Of a DNA stretch of 64,000 nucleotides, positions 34,968 to 43,705 are shown in pieces; position 1 is the stretch's first letter; every line of letters starts with the position of its first letter. Origin of the DNA: Kaistella palustris DSM 21579. GTDB taxonomy: Bacteria; Bacteroidota; Bacteroidia; Flavobacteriales; Weeksellaceae. Below the pieces are notes generated by a model, which had not been told where the DNA came from, did not search any database, and worked only from the letters and a program-made list of their open reading frames with translations. A program made the position numbers and the translations under genes. The DNA is taken from positions 186,001 to 250,000 of the forward strand of contig NZ_AULL01000013.1 in assembly GCF_000422265.1 (NCBI RefSeq). Direction: 5' to 3'.

Positions 34968-36191
34968 TCAATTTAAACGTCTGACATTTCTGCCTTTTGC
35001 TTTATTTTTACGTCCCCACCAAACCAGAAATCCCGTAACAGGAAGTGAAGCGGCAAGCAGACTGACAATAAAAGCCAAAATTTTACCCCAAATTCCCAAA
35101 ATGGCACCAACATGTATGTCATAGTTTGCGGCCACATATTTTTCGCCGAAATTCTTGGAACTGTGTGGTCTGTTTTGAAGCAGCACACCCGAATTTTCAT
35201 CAAAAACAAGCTGATGGTTGATGTGATAAGAATAATCCAACTGCTTTACAAAGACCTCGTAATTGGGATGCTCGTGATCGTCGATATGCTCATGGCCAAA
35301 ATCCAGGCTGTAAGCGGAAGCTGTGGGATAAAGTGCTTCGACTTTTGCCGCAATTTTATCTAACGTCGCGGCATTTCTCGCCTCAACCGGTGCGGTGGTT
35401 TTAATGTGGGAATAATCGGGATAGGTCGTTTTACCGCCTGAAAATAAGACATACATGATCGCCTGAACAAAAAAGAAAGAATAAAACAAACCAGAAATCA
35501 CAAAGACCAACACCAAAAATGAAGAGTAAAAACCCACGATGCTGTGCAGGTCATAATTCCTGCGGCGCCAGGTTTTAATATTTTTCCACTGAAACCAAAA
35601 CCGCTGCTTCCGCGCTTTTTTATTTTTGGGCCACCATAAAATGATGCCCGAAATCAGCATAAATAAAAAAATGATAACCGGAATTCCGACAACATATTTT
35701 CCCCAGGCGGCTTTCAGCAAAAAACTCCAGTGAATAAATTTTACAATGTTAAAGAAGCCATATTTTTCGTCCTGCACAGAAAGAACTTTGCCGGTGAATG
35801 GATTTACGTAAGCGGTTTTGTAAATCACGAGTTCATCAAAATAATTCCAGGCCCGCGGATCACTTTCGTAATAGTTAAATTTATAAGATCTTGATTTGTC
35901 CAGCGGAATGTCCACCCAGTGCAGAGGGAATTTTTCACGCATTTGCTCATCGACCTTTTTTTCTAAAACCTTCAGTGGCAGTGTTTTTTTGTTTACGATA
36001 TTTTTTTCGGAATGATGTATAAAATCTTTGCGCAGCGCATTCTGCACCTCATCTTTAAAAACATACAAAGCACCCGTAATGCTTACGACAAAAATAATAA
36101 GACCGATGGCAAGACCAAACCACAAATGCAGCTTTGCAACCCATTTTTTAAATGGTGATATTTTTCGGATATGATGATTTTTTTTTCTCAA
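34968..36191 (-). CDS. PepSY-associated transmembrane protein (ferric-siderophore reductase-like)
   Basis: 407-aa inner-membrane protein with four helices. The first is HLWFGLAIGLIIFVVSITGAL (about 22-43). A periplasmic PepSY region (about 55-165) includes the YVNPFTGKVLSVQDEKYGF stretch. Further helices lie near 165-190 (VVGIPVIIFLFMLISGIILWW), 215-245 and 365-390. Paired histidines (HLWFG, FIHWSF, DLHSIVGFY, DIHVGAILG) fit haem or metal coordination. PepSY-TM proteins next to siderophore receptors often serve in iron release from imported siderophores. Here the receptor gene ends 72 bp upstream on the same strand, so an operon and that role are inferred. Confidence 0.85.
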   Translation of the reverse strand: MRKKNHHIRKISPFKKWVAKLHLWFGLAIGLIIFVVSITGALYVFKDEVQNALRKDFIHHSEKNIVNKKTLPLKVLEKKVDEQMREKFPLHWVDIPLDKSRSYKFNYYESDPRAWNYFDELVIYKTAYVNPFTGKVLSVQDEKYGFFNIVKFIHWSFLLKAAWGKYVVGIPVIIFLFMLISGIILWWPKNKKARKQRFWFQWKNIKTWRRRNYDLHSIVGFYSSFLVLVFVISGLFYSFFFVQAIMYVLFSGGKTTYPDYSHIKTTAPVEARNAATLDKIAAKVEALYPTASAYSLDFGHEHIDDHEHPNYEVFVKQLDYSYHINHQLVFDENSGVLLQNRPHSSKNFGEKYVAANYDIHVGAILGIWGKILAFIVSLLAASLPVTGFLVWWGRKNKAKGRNVRRLN

Positions 36192-36263
36192 ACTAAATTG
36201 ATTTAAAGAAGTCAGCGGACCAGAATCCGCTAACTCCGATGAAAAATTAAATGATATCTAAAC

Positions 36264-38435
36264 TTAAAAGCTGAATCCCAGGGAAAGCGATAAAGTCCGC
36301 AGTTTCTGGGGTGTAACAGTGCTCCAACCGGAAAAATATTTTTTGTTGGTCAGGTTATCCAGTTTCAGTGCGATGCTGTAGCGCTCGGGAAAATAACCGA
36401 TCATTGCATTCATCACTGTATATTGTGGTAAGATGAAAGTTCCGTATCCATGACGGTTCAGTGTTTTATGTTCGCCGGCATAATTCAATCCGAAGCCGGC
36501 CGCCAGATTTTGCAGAATTCCGTGTGGGATCTTATAATTTGCCCAGAAATTAACAAGTGTTTCAGGTCCTGCCTCCTCAGGTCGCAATCCGACGTAAGTG
36601 GGGTCTCCTTCCGTGGTCTCACTTTTATTTTGGCTGTACCCGGCAATGATGTTTAAACCCTCGACCGGATTTCCGACCGCACTGAATTCAAAACCCTTGC
36701 TGTATACTTTGCCGCCCTGCACAGACAGGTTTTGATTGGCGGGATCGGGCATTATTTTGTTGGAAACCCGTATGTCATAATAGCTTGCGGTTAATGAAAG
36801 TTTCCCTGCGATCAAATTGGCTTTTGCGCCCACTTCCCACTGGTTGGCACGTTCCGGATCGAAATAACTGATGATCTTTTCATTGGTATTTTGATCTACT
36901 GCGACGGAGGGATCTACATACTGAAAGCCATTCATATAATTAGCGAATATTGAAAGCTTGTTTAAGACCGGCTGATACACCAAACCGAATTTTGGCGAGA
37001 AGTACGTTTCGTTTTTAATCTCTTCAGTCGACCATTGCGTAGGCTTTCCGCTGAAGTTATCAACCCGTAAACTTACCATTGCCGAAAGTTCCGGCAATAA
37101 ATTTAAGACATTTGAAAAGTAGGCACTTTTAATATTTGATTCTGTGGTGGCCGGTGTTACTTTCGCATCCAAAAGCTGATGATCTGCAGCCTGTGTCGTC
37201 AAAGCCGTATTTTCGTAGTTGCCGGTTGCGGGATTCAGCATTACGTCGGTTTGATTGACAAGTGAAACCGTACCGAAACCGCGCCACTCCGAATCATTAT
37301 TAATAACTTGAGTATTAAGGTAATCGAGTCCAACTACCAGGCGGTTCCGCATATTTCCCAGGTTAAAATCACCGATAAAATTCTGCTGTATGCCCGTGGC
37401 CAGCGTTTCGCTGTTGCTTTTAGATAAATATCTTGTAAAAGTATCACCATTGCTGTCATCATAAAGATATTGGTAGTAACCCATCGCCTTGCTCGAACTG
37501 CTGGAGAACTGCGTCTGCGAAGTCCACTGGTCCGAGAGTTTATAAATCATCTGCGACTGCATACTAAAACTTGGGTTGGAAGTCGTAAGGTTATTACTCG
37601 TGTAGGATTTTTTATAACTTTTTTCGAAAAGATCAATGCCGGAAAATGAAAGCGGTGCATAACGGCTCAGGAAAATCATAGGTGCATTGGCTGTTTCGTT
37701 ATTTTTAAATTCCGTATTCACCAAAAAAGTAAGTTTTTCGGAAGCCACATATTTTAAAGAAGGCGCCAGAAAGTAAGATTTATTAAAACCCGCATCCTGA
37801 AAAGAATTCTCAGAATGAACTGCGCCGTTCAGTCTGGCGTAAAGTCCTTTTGCCACTGGAGCGTTCACATCCAGCGTGACGCGGTTGAGCGCGTGGGTAC
37901 CTGTGATATAGTTGATCTCGCCACCAAATGTTTCGTACGGTTTTTTCGTCTGAATATTGACAAGTCCGCCGTATGAAACCAAAGTTCCGCCGTAGAGGGT
38001 GCCCGCGGGACCTTTTATCACATCAATATTTTCAATATTTGCCGGATCCAAACCACCGTTATTAAAGCTGGCCATTCCGTTTACCAGTCTCGACTGTGTG
38101 GAAAATCCGCGCATTGTGTAGTACTCTGCGCCATCGCCGCCGCGTGAAGTACTTTCCCATAACCTCGTGATGCCGGTCGCGTTTGTAAGTACATTTTTAA
38201 AATTAGTAGAAACCTGATCTTTCAAAATGATTTTAGGGATACTGTTATAAACTTGGGGATTTTCAATGTCCTTTAAATTAAGTTTTGAAACTGCGAATGC
38301 ATTCTCGTTTTTGTACTTTTTTGTCTGATTGATAATGACTTCTGTGATGTTCTGAACTTTGGTGGTGTCAGTTTTTTGCGCAAACACTGTGGTAGCGGTC
38401 ATTACAAGCGCGATGGGAGCAAGGGTTTTTTTCAT
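36264..38435 (-). CDS. TonB-dependent siderophore receptor
   Basis: 723-aa outer-membrane gated channel. Signal peptide to about residue 19 (TTVFAQ). The TonB-box region NITEVIINQT lies near 28-38, the plug domain near 50-190 (LTNATGITRLWE, YYTMRGFSTQSRLVNG, IENIDVIKGPAGTLYGGTLVSYGGLVNI), and a 22-strand barrel ends in the aromatic SLSLGFSF. No N-terminal carboxypeptidase-like extension or signalling domain is seen, so sigma-factor transmembrane signalling is unlikely. Upstream are palindromic boxes around a -7 element (38439-38510) consistent with iron control. Ligand class cannot be read; a hydroxamate/ferrichrome-like siderophore is plausible. Confidence 0.92.
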   Translation of the reverse strand: MKKTLAPIALVMTATTVFAQKTDTTKVQNITEVIINQTKKYKNENAFAVSKLNLKDIENPQVYNSIPKIILKDQVSTNFKNVLTNATGITRLWESTSRGGDGAEYYTMRGFSTQSRLVNGMASFNNGGLDPANIENIDVIKGPAGTLYGGTLVSYGGLVNIQTKKPYETFGGEINYITGTHALNRVTLDVNAPVAKGLYARLNGAVHSENSFQDAGFNKSYFLAPSLKYVASEKLTFLVNTEFKNNETANAPMIFLSRYAPLSFSGIDLFEKSYKKSYTSNNLTTSNPSFSMQSQMIYKLSDQWTSQTQFSSSSSKAMGYYQYLYDDSNGDTFTRYLSKSNSETLATGIQQNFIGDFNLGNMRNRLVVGLDYLNTQVINNDSEWRGFGTVSLVNQTDVMLNPATGNYENTALTTQAADHQLLDAKVTPATTESNIKSAYFSNVLNLLPELSAMVSLRVDNFSGKPTQWSTEEIKNETYFSPKFGLVYQPVLNKLSIFANYMNGFQYVDPSVAVDQNTNEKIISYFDPERANQWEVGAKANLIAGKLSLTASYYDIRVSNKIMPDPANQNLSVQGGKVYSKGFEFSAVGNPVEGLNIIAGYSQNKSETTEGDPTYVGLRPEEAGPETLVNFWANYKIPHGILQNLAAGFGLNYAGEHKTLNRHGYGTFILPQYTVMNAMIGYFPERYSIALKLDNLTNKKYFSGWSTVTPQKLRTLSLSLGFSF

Positions 38436-38438
38436 AAG

Positions 38439-38510
38439 TTATTTAGAATAGTTTTAAATAGACAGCAAATATAAAAATAATTCTCGCTTATATTTATTAA
38501 TTCTAAATAA
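38439..38510 (-). promoter_or_regulatory. Promoter with two Fur/DtxR-like palindromic boxes upstream of the siderophore receptor
   Basis: On the minus strand a TATATTTG -7 element lies at 38466-38473. TTATTTAGAAT (38439-38449) continues as a near-palindrome to 38461 (8 of 11 arm positions match), downstream of the -7. ATTCTAAATAA (38500-38510), its exact inverted copy, is the right half of a weaker palindrome starting at 38488. A metal-regulator operator is inferred from motif and gene context. Confidence 0.45.
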
Positions 38511-38531
38511 AGTTTATGATTTGAATCATAA

Positions 38532-38559
38532 AAAAAGAGAAATAAATATTTCTCTTTTT
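38532..38559. terminator. Terminator between lpdA and the receptor gene
   Basis: Stem aaaaagagaaat / atttctcttttt with T-run. It lies about 150 bp past the lpdA stop on the minus strand; the region between holds no gene. Confidence 0.65.
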
Positions 38560-38707
38560 AATTTTCAAAATTTCCTGTTTGCGATAAATCTAGAGATTAT
38601 GCATATAAAACTATTTGTTCGACCACGAAAAATATTGCACCGATCACACAGTTTTCTATCTCTTATTTCGTGTTCTGGTGGGTTTGAAAAACAGTCTGCT
38701 GCAAAGA

Positions 38708-40111
38708 TCAGAAATGAATCGCCCTCTTTCCGGTCGCATCTAACGCCGCTTCTTTCATGGCTTCAGCATATGTCGGGTGTGCGTGAGACATTCTCGAAAT
38801 ATCTTCAGCACTCGCTCTATATTCCATTGCAACAACCGCTTCTGCAATTAAATCTGCGGCTCTCGCTCCGATCATGTGAACACCAAGAATTTCGTCGGTT
38901 TTTTCGTCAGCAATTACTTTGATGAAACCATCAACATCACCAGAAGCACGGCTTCTTCCCAAAGCACGCATCGGGAAATTACCCACTTTTATGGCAACTC
39001 CTTCCGCTTTCAATTGCTCTTCAGTTTTACCGACAGCAGCAACTTCCGGCCAGGTATAAACTACGCCGGGAATCAAATTATAATTGATATGAGGTTTTTG
39101 TCCGGCGATCAATTCAGCCACCAAAGTTCCTTCTTCAGACGCTTTGTGAGCCAACATTGCACCTGCGACCACATCACCGATTGCGTAAATATTCGAAACA
39201 TTGGTTTGTAAATGTTCGTTTGTTTTCACTCTTCCTCTTTCATCCAGATCAACGCCTGCATTCTCAACAGCAAGTCCGTCTGTGTAAGGTTTTCTACCTA
39301 CAGCAACCAAAACATAATCACCTTCGAAAACCACTTCTTCGCCTTTTTTATCTTTCGCAGTAACTTTTACAGAATCGCCGTTTCTTTCAACAGACTGAAC
39401 TCCCGTAGAAAGGTTAAATTTTATTCCCTGTTTACGCAGAACTTTGTTCAATTCTTTCGATAAAGCACCGTCCATGGTTGGAATTATTTTATCCATAAAT
39501 TCTACCACCGTTACTTCAGAACCTAGCCTTTTGTAAACTGAACCTAATTCCAGCCCTATTACTCCACCACCAATAACGATCAGGTGTTTCGGGATTTCTT
39601 TTAATTCTAAAGCTTCCGTAGAAGTGATAATTCTTTCTTTATCCAGCTTAATAAAAGGAAGCGTACTCGGTTTGGAACCTGTCGCAATGATGGTATATTT
39701 TGACTCAATTGTTTCCGCAGTACCGTCGTTTTTGGTCACTTTGATCTTGGTTGAAGATTCAAAACTCCCGACACCTTCGAAAACAGTGACTTTATTTTTA
39801 TCCATCAGGAACTGAATTCCTTTTGTTGTTTGTTCTACCACTTCATTTTTGCGTGCGATCATTCTTGCTAAATCTGCCTTTGGCTCATTGATGATGATGC
39901 CATGATCTGCAAAATTGTGTGCGGCGTTGTGAAAATGCTCCGAACTGTCCAAAAGTGCTTTACTGGGAATACAACCCACGTTCAGGCAAGTTCCGCCCAT
40001 TGTAGGATATTTCTCGATAATAGCTGTTTTAAAACCCAGTTGCGCACATCTGATCGCGGCAACATATCCACCGGGACCGGAACCGATGACGGTCACATCG
40101 AATTGACTCAT
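38708..40111 (-). CDS. lpdA: Dihydrolipoyl dehydrogenase
   Basis: FAD flavoprotein (E3) shared by the pyruvate and 2-oxoglutarate dehydrogenase complexes and glycine cleavage. It reoxidises dihydrolipoamide with NAD+. The 467-aa protein has the FAD motif VIGSGPGGYVAA (8-19), redox disulfide C42/C47 in GGTCLNVGCIPS, NAD motif VIGGGVIGLELGSVYKRLG, the second FAD motif YAIGDVVAGAMLAHKA, and the C-terminal catalytic pair H445-E450 (HPTYAE). A -7 element TAAATTTG is seen at 40145-40152 on the minus strand. No E1 or E2 genes are adjacent, so this is a stand-alone copy; paralogues elsewhere are possible. Confidence 0.96.
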   Translation of the reverse strand: MSQFDVTVIGSGPGGYVAAIRCAQLGFKTAIIEKYPTMGGTCLNVGCIPSKALLDSSEHFHNAAHNFADHGIIINEPKADLARMIARKNEVVEQTTKGIQFLMDKNKVTVFEGVGSFESSTKIKVTKNDGTAETIESKYTIIATGSKPSTLPFIKLDKERIITSTEALELKEIPKHLIVIGGGVIGLELGSVYKRLGSEVTVVEFMDKIIPTMDGALSKELNKVLRKQGIKFNLSTGVQSVERNGDSVKVTAKDKKGEEVVFEGDYVLVAVGRKPYTDGLAVENAGVDLDERGRVKTNEHLQTNVSNIYAIGDVVAGAMLAHKASEEGTLVAELIAGQKPHINYNLIPGVVYTWPEVAAVGKTEEQLKAEGVAIKVGNFPMRALGRSRASGDVDGFIKVIADEKTDEILGVHMIGARAADLIAEAVVAMEYRASAEDISRMSHAHPTYAEAMKEAALDATGKRAIHF

Positions 40112-40144
40112 ATTTTAATATTTATGATTAGTTTGAAAGTAGCG

Positions 40145-40152
40145 CAAATTTA
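40145..40152 (-). promoter_or_regulatory. -7 element of lpdA
   Basis: TAAATTTG on the minus strand, 33 bp upstream of the ATG; the -33 is not clear. Confidence 0.45.
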
Positions 40153-40202
40153 CGGATTATTTCGGGTTTGGCAGGATGGAAACGGAGGGATTTTCCGGCA
40201 AT

Positions 40203-40315
40203 GTCATTGCGAGGAATGAGGAACGAAGGACGTGGCAATCTCAGGATTAATTTGCAAATAATTCTGAGGAGCCGGGAACCTGCTTGGGGTTTATCCTGAG
40301 CTTGTCGAAGGGATA
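40203..40315. repeat. Two intergenic palindromic repeat units
   Basis: 40203-40243 has an imperfect inverted repeat (CATTGCGAGGAATGAGG...GTGGCAATCTC). 40291-40315 has TTATCCTGAGCTTGTCGAA followed by GGGATA, an imperfect palindrome. Both types are familiar as dispersed repeats in Bacteroidota. The CTGAGC..GTCGAAG core recurs in the alpha-2-macroglobulin gene at 62.4 kb. Confidence 0.6.
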
Positions 40316-40482
40316 TATCTTTTTTGCTCGAAAAGTTATTTATAAAAAGAAGTTATTCGGAAGCAAAAAAGGAAGCCGCTGCAAGCAGGGCTAGTCATAT
40401 TTAGGTTTTAAAAGATAAATTCTGAATAGATTGAGCGTTAGTATTAAGATTAGTGTTGGAAAATAATTCTGTAAAAAGATAT

Positions 40483-40787
40483 CGCTCCTACGGAGCGCCA
40501 ATTTGAATCATTAATTTTATTCTCTACACAGATAGCGTTCCTACGGAACGCGCCATTCTTATTAACTAATCCTCGGGAGGAATCTCAGCGGTAAGATTAT
40601 ACGGAATAGTAAAAAGATGGCGTTCCTAGGGAACGCAGCATTTGTATTAATAATTTTTTCTACACAGATATCGCTCCTACGGAGCGCCAATTTGAATCAT
40701 TAATTTTGTTTTCTACACAGATAGCGTTCCTACGGAGCGCGCCATTCTTATTAATTAATCCTACACATATATCGCTCCTCCGGAGCG
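40483..40787. repeat. Array of six palindromes spaced about 52 bp
   Basis: Palindromes of the type CGCTCC-TAC-GGAGCG or GCGTTCC-TAC-GGAACGC start at 40483, 40535, 40620, 40672, 40724 and 40773. Intervals are 52, 85, 52, 52 and 49 bp. The linkers are conserved too (TCTACACAGATA before each, CCAATTTGAATCATTAATTTT or GCCATTCTTATTAA after). A 93-bp two-unit segment at 40478-40570 is nearly repeated at 40667-40759. Confidence 0.8.
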
Positions 40788-40834
40788 AAATTAAGCTCAC
40801 CCTACAGAACCTACTAATCTCTGTTTCCCACGGA

Positions 40835-40882
40835 TTGTCATTCCGAATGAATCTCAGCTTTAAGATTCATTCAGAATGACAA
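40835..40882. repeat. Long imperfect hairpin repeat
   Basis: TTGTCATTC...GAATGAATCT faces AGATTCATTCAGAATGACAA, giving a stem of about 18 pairs around CAGCTTTA. The AGATTC..CAGAATGACA half also occurs inside the alpha-2-macroglobulin gene (62116-62153). Confidence 0.65.
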
Positions 40883-40952
40883 CGTTATAATTGAGTATTT
40901 ACATCAAAGTCCATTTCCTAAAACATGGAGTATTTCAAAGGATGAGGAAAAG

Positions 40953-40986
40953 AAAAAAGGCTGCTTCCAAAATTGAAACAGCCCTT
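40953..40986 (-). terminator. Terminator of the ribonucleotide reductase gene
   Basis: Read on the minus strand, AAGGGCTGTTTC and GGAAGCAGCCTT form a stem (two mismatches) followed by a T-run, 20 bp past the stop. Confidence 0.75.
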
Positions 40987-41005
40987 AAATATTTAAAAAG
41001 TAACT

Positions 41006-43558
41006 CTACCCACACTTACTATTCCCGCAATTCTTACAGGTCAAACAACCTTCCTGATAAACCACTTGATCAGAACCACAACTCGAACATTTTCCAGCTG
41101 CTTCGGTTCCATCGGCGATGTAGCGTTTTAAAGCACGTGCAACTCCGGCTTTCCAGTTGTTGATGGATTCAGAATCGAGTTCTAAGCGGTTAATTAATTC
41201 CACTGCATTTTCAATCGGCATTCCGTGTCTTAAAGTTCCGGAAATGAGTTTTGCATAATTCCAGAATTCGGGTTTGAACTTGTGCGAAAGACCTTCAATC
41301 GTCGTTTTATAACCACGCTGATTTTTAAACTGGAAATCATAGCGCGATTTTCCATTCTCGTCGCGATTCTTGATGATCACGCCATCATTTACCCAGCGTG
41401 GAACTGAAATTCCTTCTTCATCATCCGCCAATCCCGTAAAAATCTCGTAAGGTTTACCTTCAATCAAGCCAACAAAAGCAATCCATTTTTCTTTATTATT
41501 TTGAAAACGAACGACATCGGCTTCCAGGATTTGAGGTCTTTTCGTTGGGAAAGCTGAAGCGATCATTTCTGCTTTTTCCTCTTTTTTATCGTCTGCGGAA
41601 ATTAAAACTCCGGACCGTGAACCGTCGCGATAAACCGTCACGCCCTTGCAACCAACTTCCCACGCTTTGATGTAGAGTTGATTTACCAATTCTTCCGTCG
41701 CATCATTCGGAACATTGATCGTCACCGAAATCGAATGATCTACCCATTTCTGAATAGAACCCTGCATTTCTACTTTGCTCAACCAATCCACATCATTGGA
41801 AGTTGCTTTGTAATACGGCGATTGTTCAATCAATTTATTCAATTCCTCTTGCGAATAATTTTTGTCGGTGTCGATTCCATTAACTTCCATCCATTCTTTA
41901 AAACGGTGGTGGAAAACCAAATATTCTTCCCAGGAATCGCCTACTTCATCTACAAAATCCACGCGAACATCCTGATCATTAGGATTTACTTTCCTGCGTC
42001 TTTTATAAACAGGCATGAATACAGGTTCAATTCCAGACGAAGTTTGCGACATTAAAGACGTACTTCCAGTTGGCGCAATTGTCAATAATGCAATGTTTCT
42101 TCTTCCGTATTTTTTCAGATCTTCGAACAATTCCGGATCGGCGTCTTTCATTCTTAAAATGAACGGATTTTTCGCTTCTCTTTTCGCATCATAAATTGCA
42201 AATGCGCCTCGTTCTTTCGCCATTTCTACTGATGAACGATATGCCGCCAAAGCCAAAGTTTTATGAACCAAAGTCGAAAATTCATTTCCTTCTTTACTTC
42301 CATACTGAATTCCTAAAGCAGCCAACATATCGCCTTCCGCTGTAATTCCAACTCCGGTTCTTCTGCCTTCAATTGTTTTGTGACGGATTTTTAACCAAAG
42401 ATTTTTCTCGGTTGCTTTAATTTCATTTCCTTCCGGATCAGATTCGATCTTCGTAAGGATCGCATCGATTTTTTCAATTTCCAGATCGATGATATCATCC
42501 ATCATTCTTTGGGCGTAACCAACATGCTCTTTGAATAATTCAAAATTAAATTTCGCTTTTTTCGTAAACGGATTGTCAACATAAGAGAAAAGATTCACCG
42601 CCAACAATCGGCAAGAATCATACGGACACAAAGGAATCTCACCACACGGATTCGTGGAAACTGTTTCATAACCGAGATCAGCGTAACAATCCGGCAAAGA
42701 TTCCTTAATAATGGTATCCCAGAAAAGAATTCCAGGTTCCGCAGATTTCCAGGCGTTATGAATAATTTTATCCCAGAGATCAGTCGCTTTTATTTCCTTC
42801 TGAAATTTAGGATTTGCACTATGAATAGGATATTTCTGAATATAATTTTCTTTATTGACAACGGCTTTCATAAACTCGTCATCTATTCTTACCGAAATAT
42901 TGGCACCCGTAATTTTTCCCTGCTCTAATTTTGCATCTACAAAATCTTCAGAATCCGGATGATTTACAGAAACAGAAAGCATCAACGCTCCTCTTCGTCC
43001 ATCTTGCGCAACTTCCCGCGTAGAATTCGAATATCTTTCCATAAACGGAACCAAACCGGTTGAAGTCAACGCAGAATTCTTTACTGCAGAACCTTTCGGA
43101 CGAATGTTTGACAAGTCGTGACCTACTCCACCACGGCGTTTCATTAACTGAACTTGCTCTTCATCAATCTTCATAATACTTCCGTATGAATCACTTTGAG
43201 TTCCACTTCCGATTACAAAACAATTGGAAAGCGAAGCGATCTGAAAATTATTCCCAATTCCAGTCATCGGACTTCCTTGCGGAATAATATATTTGAATTG
43301 TTTAATAAGATCAAAAACCTTTTCTTCGGAAAGAGCGTTTGGATATTTAGCTTCAACTCTGGCAATTTCGGACGCAATTCTATGATGCATATCATCAGGA
43401 TTTTGTTCGTAAATGTTTCCATCCGAATCTTTTAAGGCATATTTACTCACCCAAACTTTGGCGGCCAAATCATCACCTTCGAAATATTGTAAAGAAGACT
43501 GAATTGCTTCATCGTAAGTATAGGTTTCTGTTTTTTTTGCTAAGAGCATTGCTTCCAT
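41006..43558 (-). CDS. nrdJ: Adenosylcobalamin-dependent (class II) ribonucleotide reductase
   Basis: Makes deoxyribonucleotides using an adenosylcobalamin-generated thiyl radical, with no oxygen need. The 850-aa single-chain protein has the N-terminal catalytic loop SLSNCFVIG (redox Cys C113), MKRRGGVGHDLSNIRPKG, the finger-loop STNPCGEIPLCPYDSCRL with further cysteines, RRTGVGITAEGDMLAALG and APTGSTSLM. The C-terminus carries a zinc-ribbon-like CSSCGSDQV...CLTCKNCGNSKCG supplying the swinging cysteine pair. No ATP-cone is obvious at the N-terminus. It is preceded by a long AT-rich leader without a cobalamin riboswitch that I can see. Other RNR classes may be encoded elsewhere. Confidence 0.93.
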   Translation of the reverse strand: MEAMLLAKKTETYTYDEAIQSSLQYFEGDDLAAKVWVSKYALKDSDGNIYEQNPDDMHHRIASEIARVEAKYPNALSEEKVFDLIKQFKYIIPQGSPMTGIGNNFQIASLSNCFVIGSGTQSDSYGSIMKIDEEQVQLMKRRGGVGHDLSNIRPKGSAVKNSALTSTGLVPFMERYSNSTREVAQDGRRGALMLSVSVNHPDSEDFVDAKLEQGKITGANISVRIDDEFMKAVVNKENYIQKYPIHSANPKFQKEIKATDLWDKIIHNAWKSAEPGILFWDTIIKESLPDCYADLGYETVSTNPCGEIPLCPYDSCRLLAVNLFSYVDNPFTKKAKFNFELFKEHVGYAQRMMDDIIDLEIEKIDAILTKIESDPEGNEIKATEKNLWLKIRHKTIEGRRTGVGITAEGDMLAALGIQYGSKEGNEFSTLVHKTLALAAYRSSVEMAKERGAFAIYDAKREAKNPFILRMKDADPELFEDLKKYGRRNIALLTIAPTGSTSLMSQTSSGIEPVFMPVYKRRRKVNPNDQDVRVDFVDEVGDSWEEYLVFHHRFKEWMEVNGIDTDKNYSQEELNKLIEQSPYYKATSNDVDWLSKVEMQGSIQKWVDHSISVTINVPNDATEELVNQLYIKAWEVGCKGVTVYRDGSRSGVLISADDKKEEKAEMIASAFPTKRPQILEADVVRFQNNKEKWIAFVGLIEGKPYEIFTGLADDEEGISVPRWVNDGVIIKNRDENGKSRYDFQFKNQRGYKTTIEGLSHKFKPEFWNYAKLISGTLRHGMPIENAVELINRLELDSESINNWKAGVARALKRYIADGTEAAGKCSSCGSDQVVYQEGCLTCKNCGNSKCG

Positions 43559-43705
43559 AATTATTTTTTTTGACGAAATAAATATACAGAAGTATCTTTT
43601 AATAAAAAATTGTTTGCAAAAAATTTATACTAAAGTACTGATTAGTAATACAATAATTATTTTAAAAACAATAAAAGTTTACAAAAAATAAATTTTTATT
43701 ATGAT

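Noticed and set aside
40483-40787. Possible CRISPR array
   Set aside because: Units are palindromes with conserved, not unique, linkers; spacing is irregular and no cas gene is present.
43559-43705. Possible cobalamin riboswitch before the class II ribonucleotide reductase
   Set aside because: Leader is AT-rich without the B12-box pattern.
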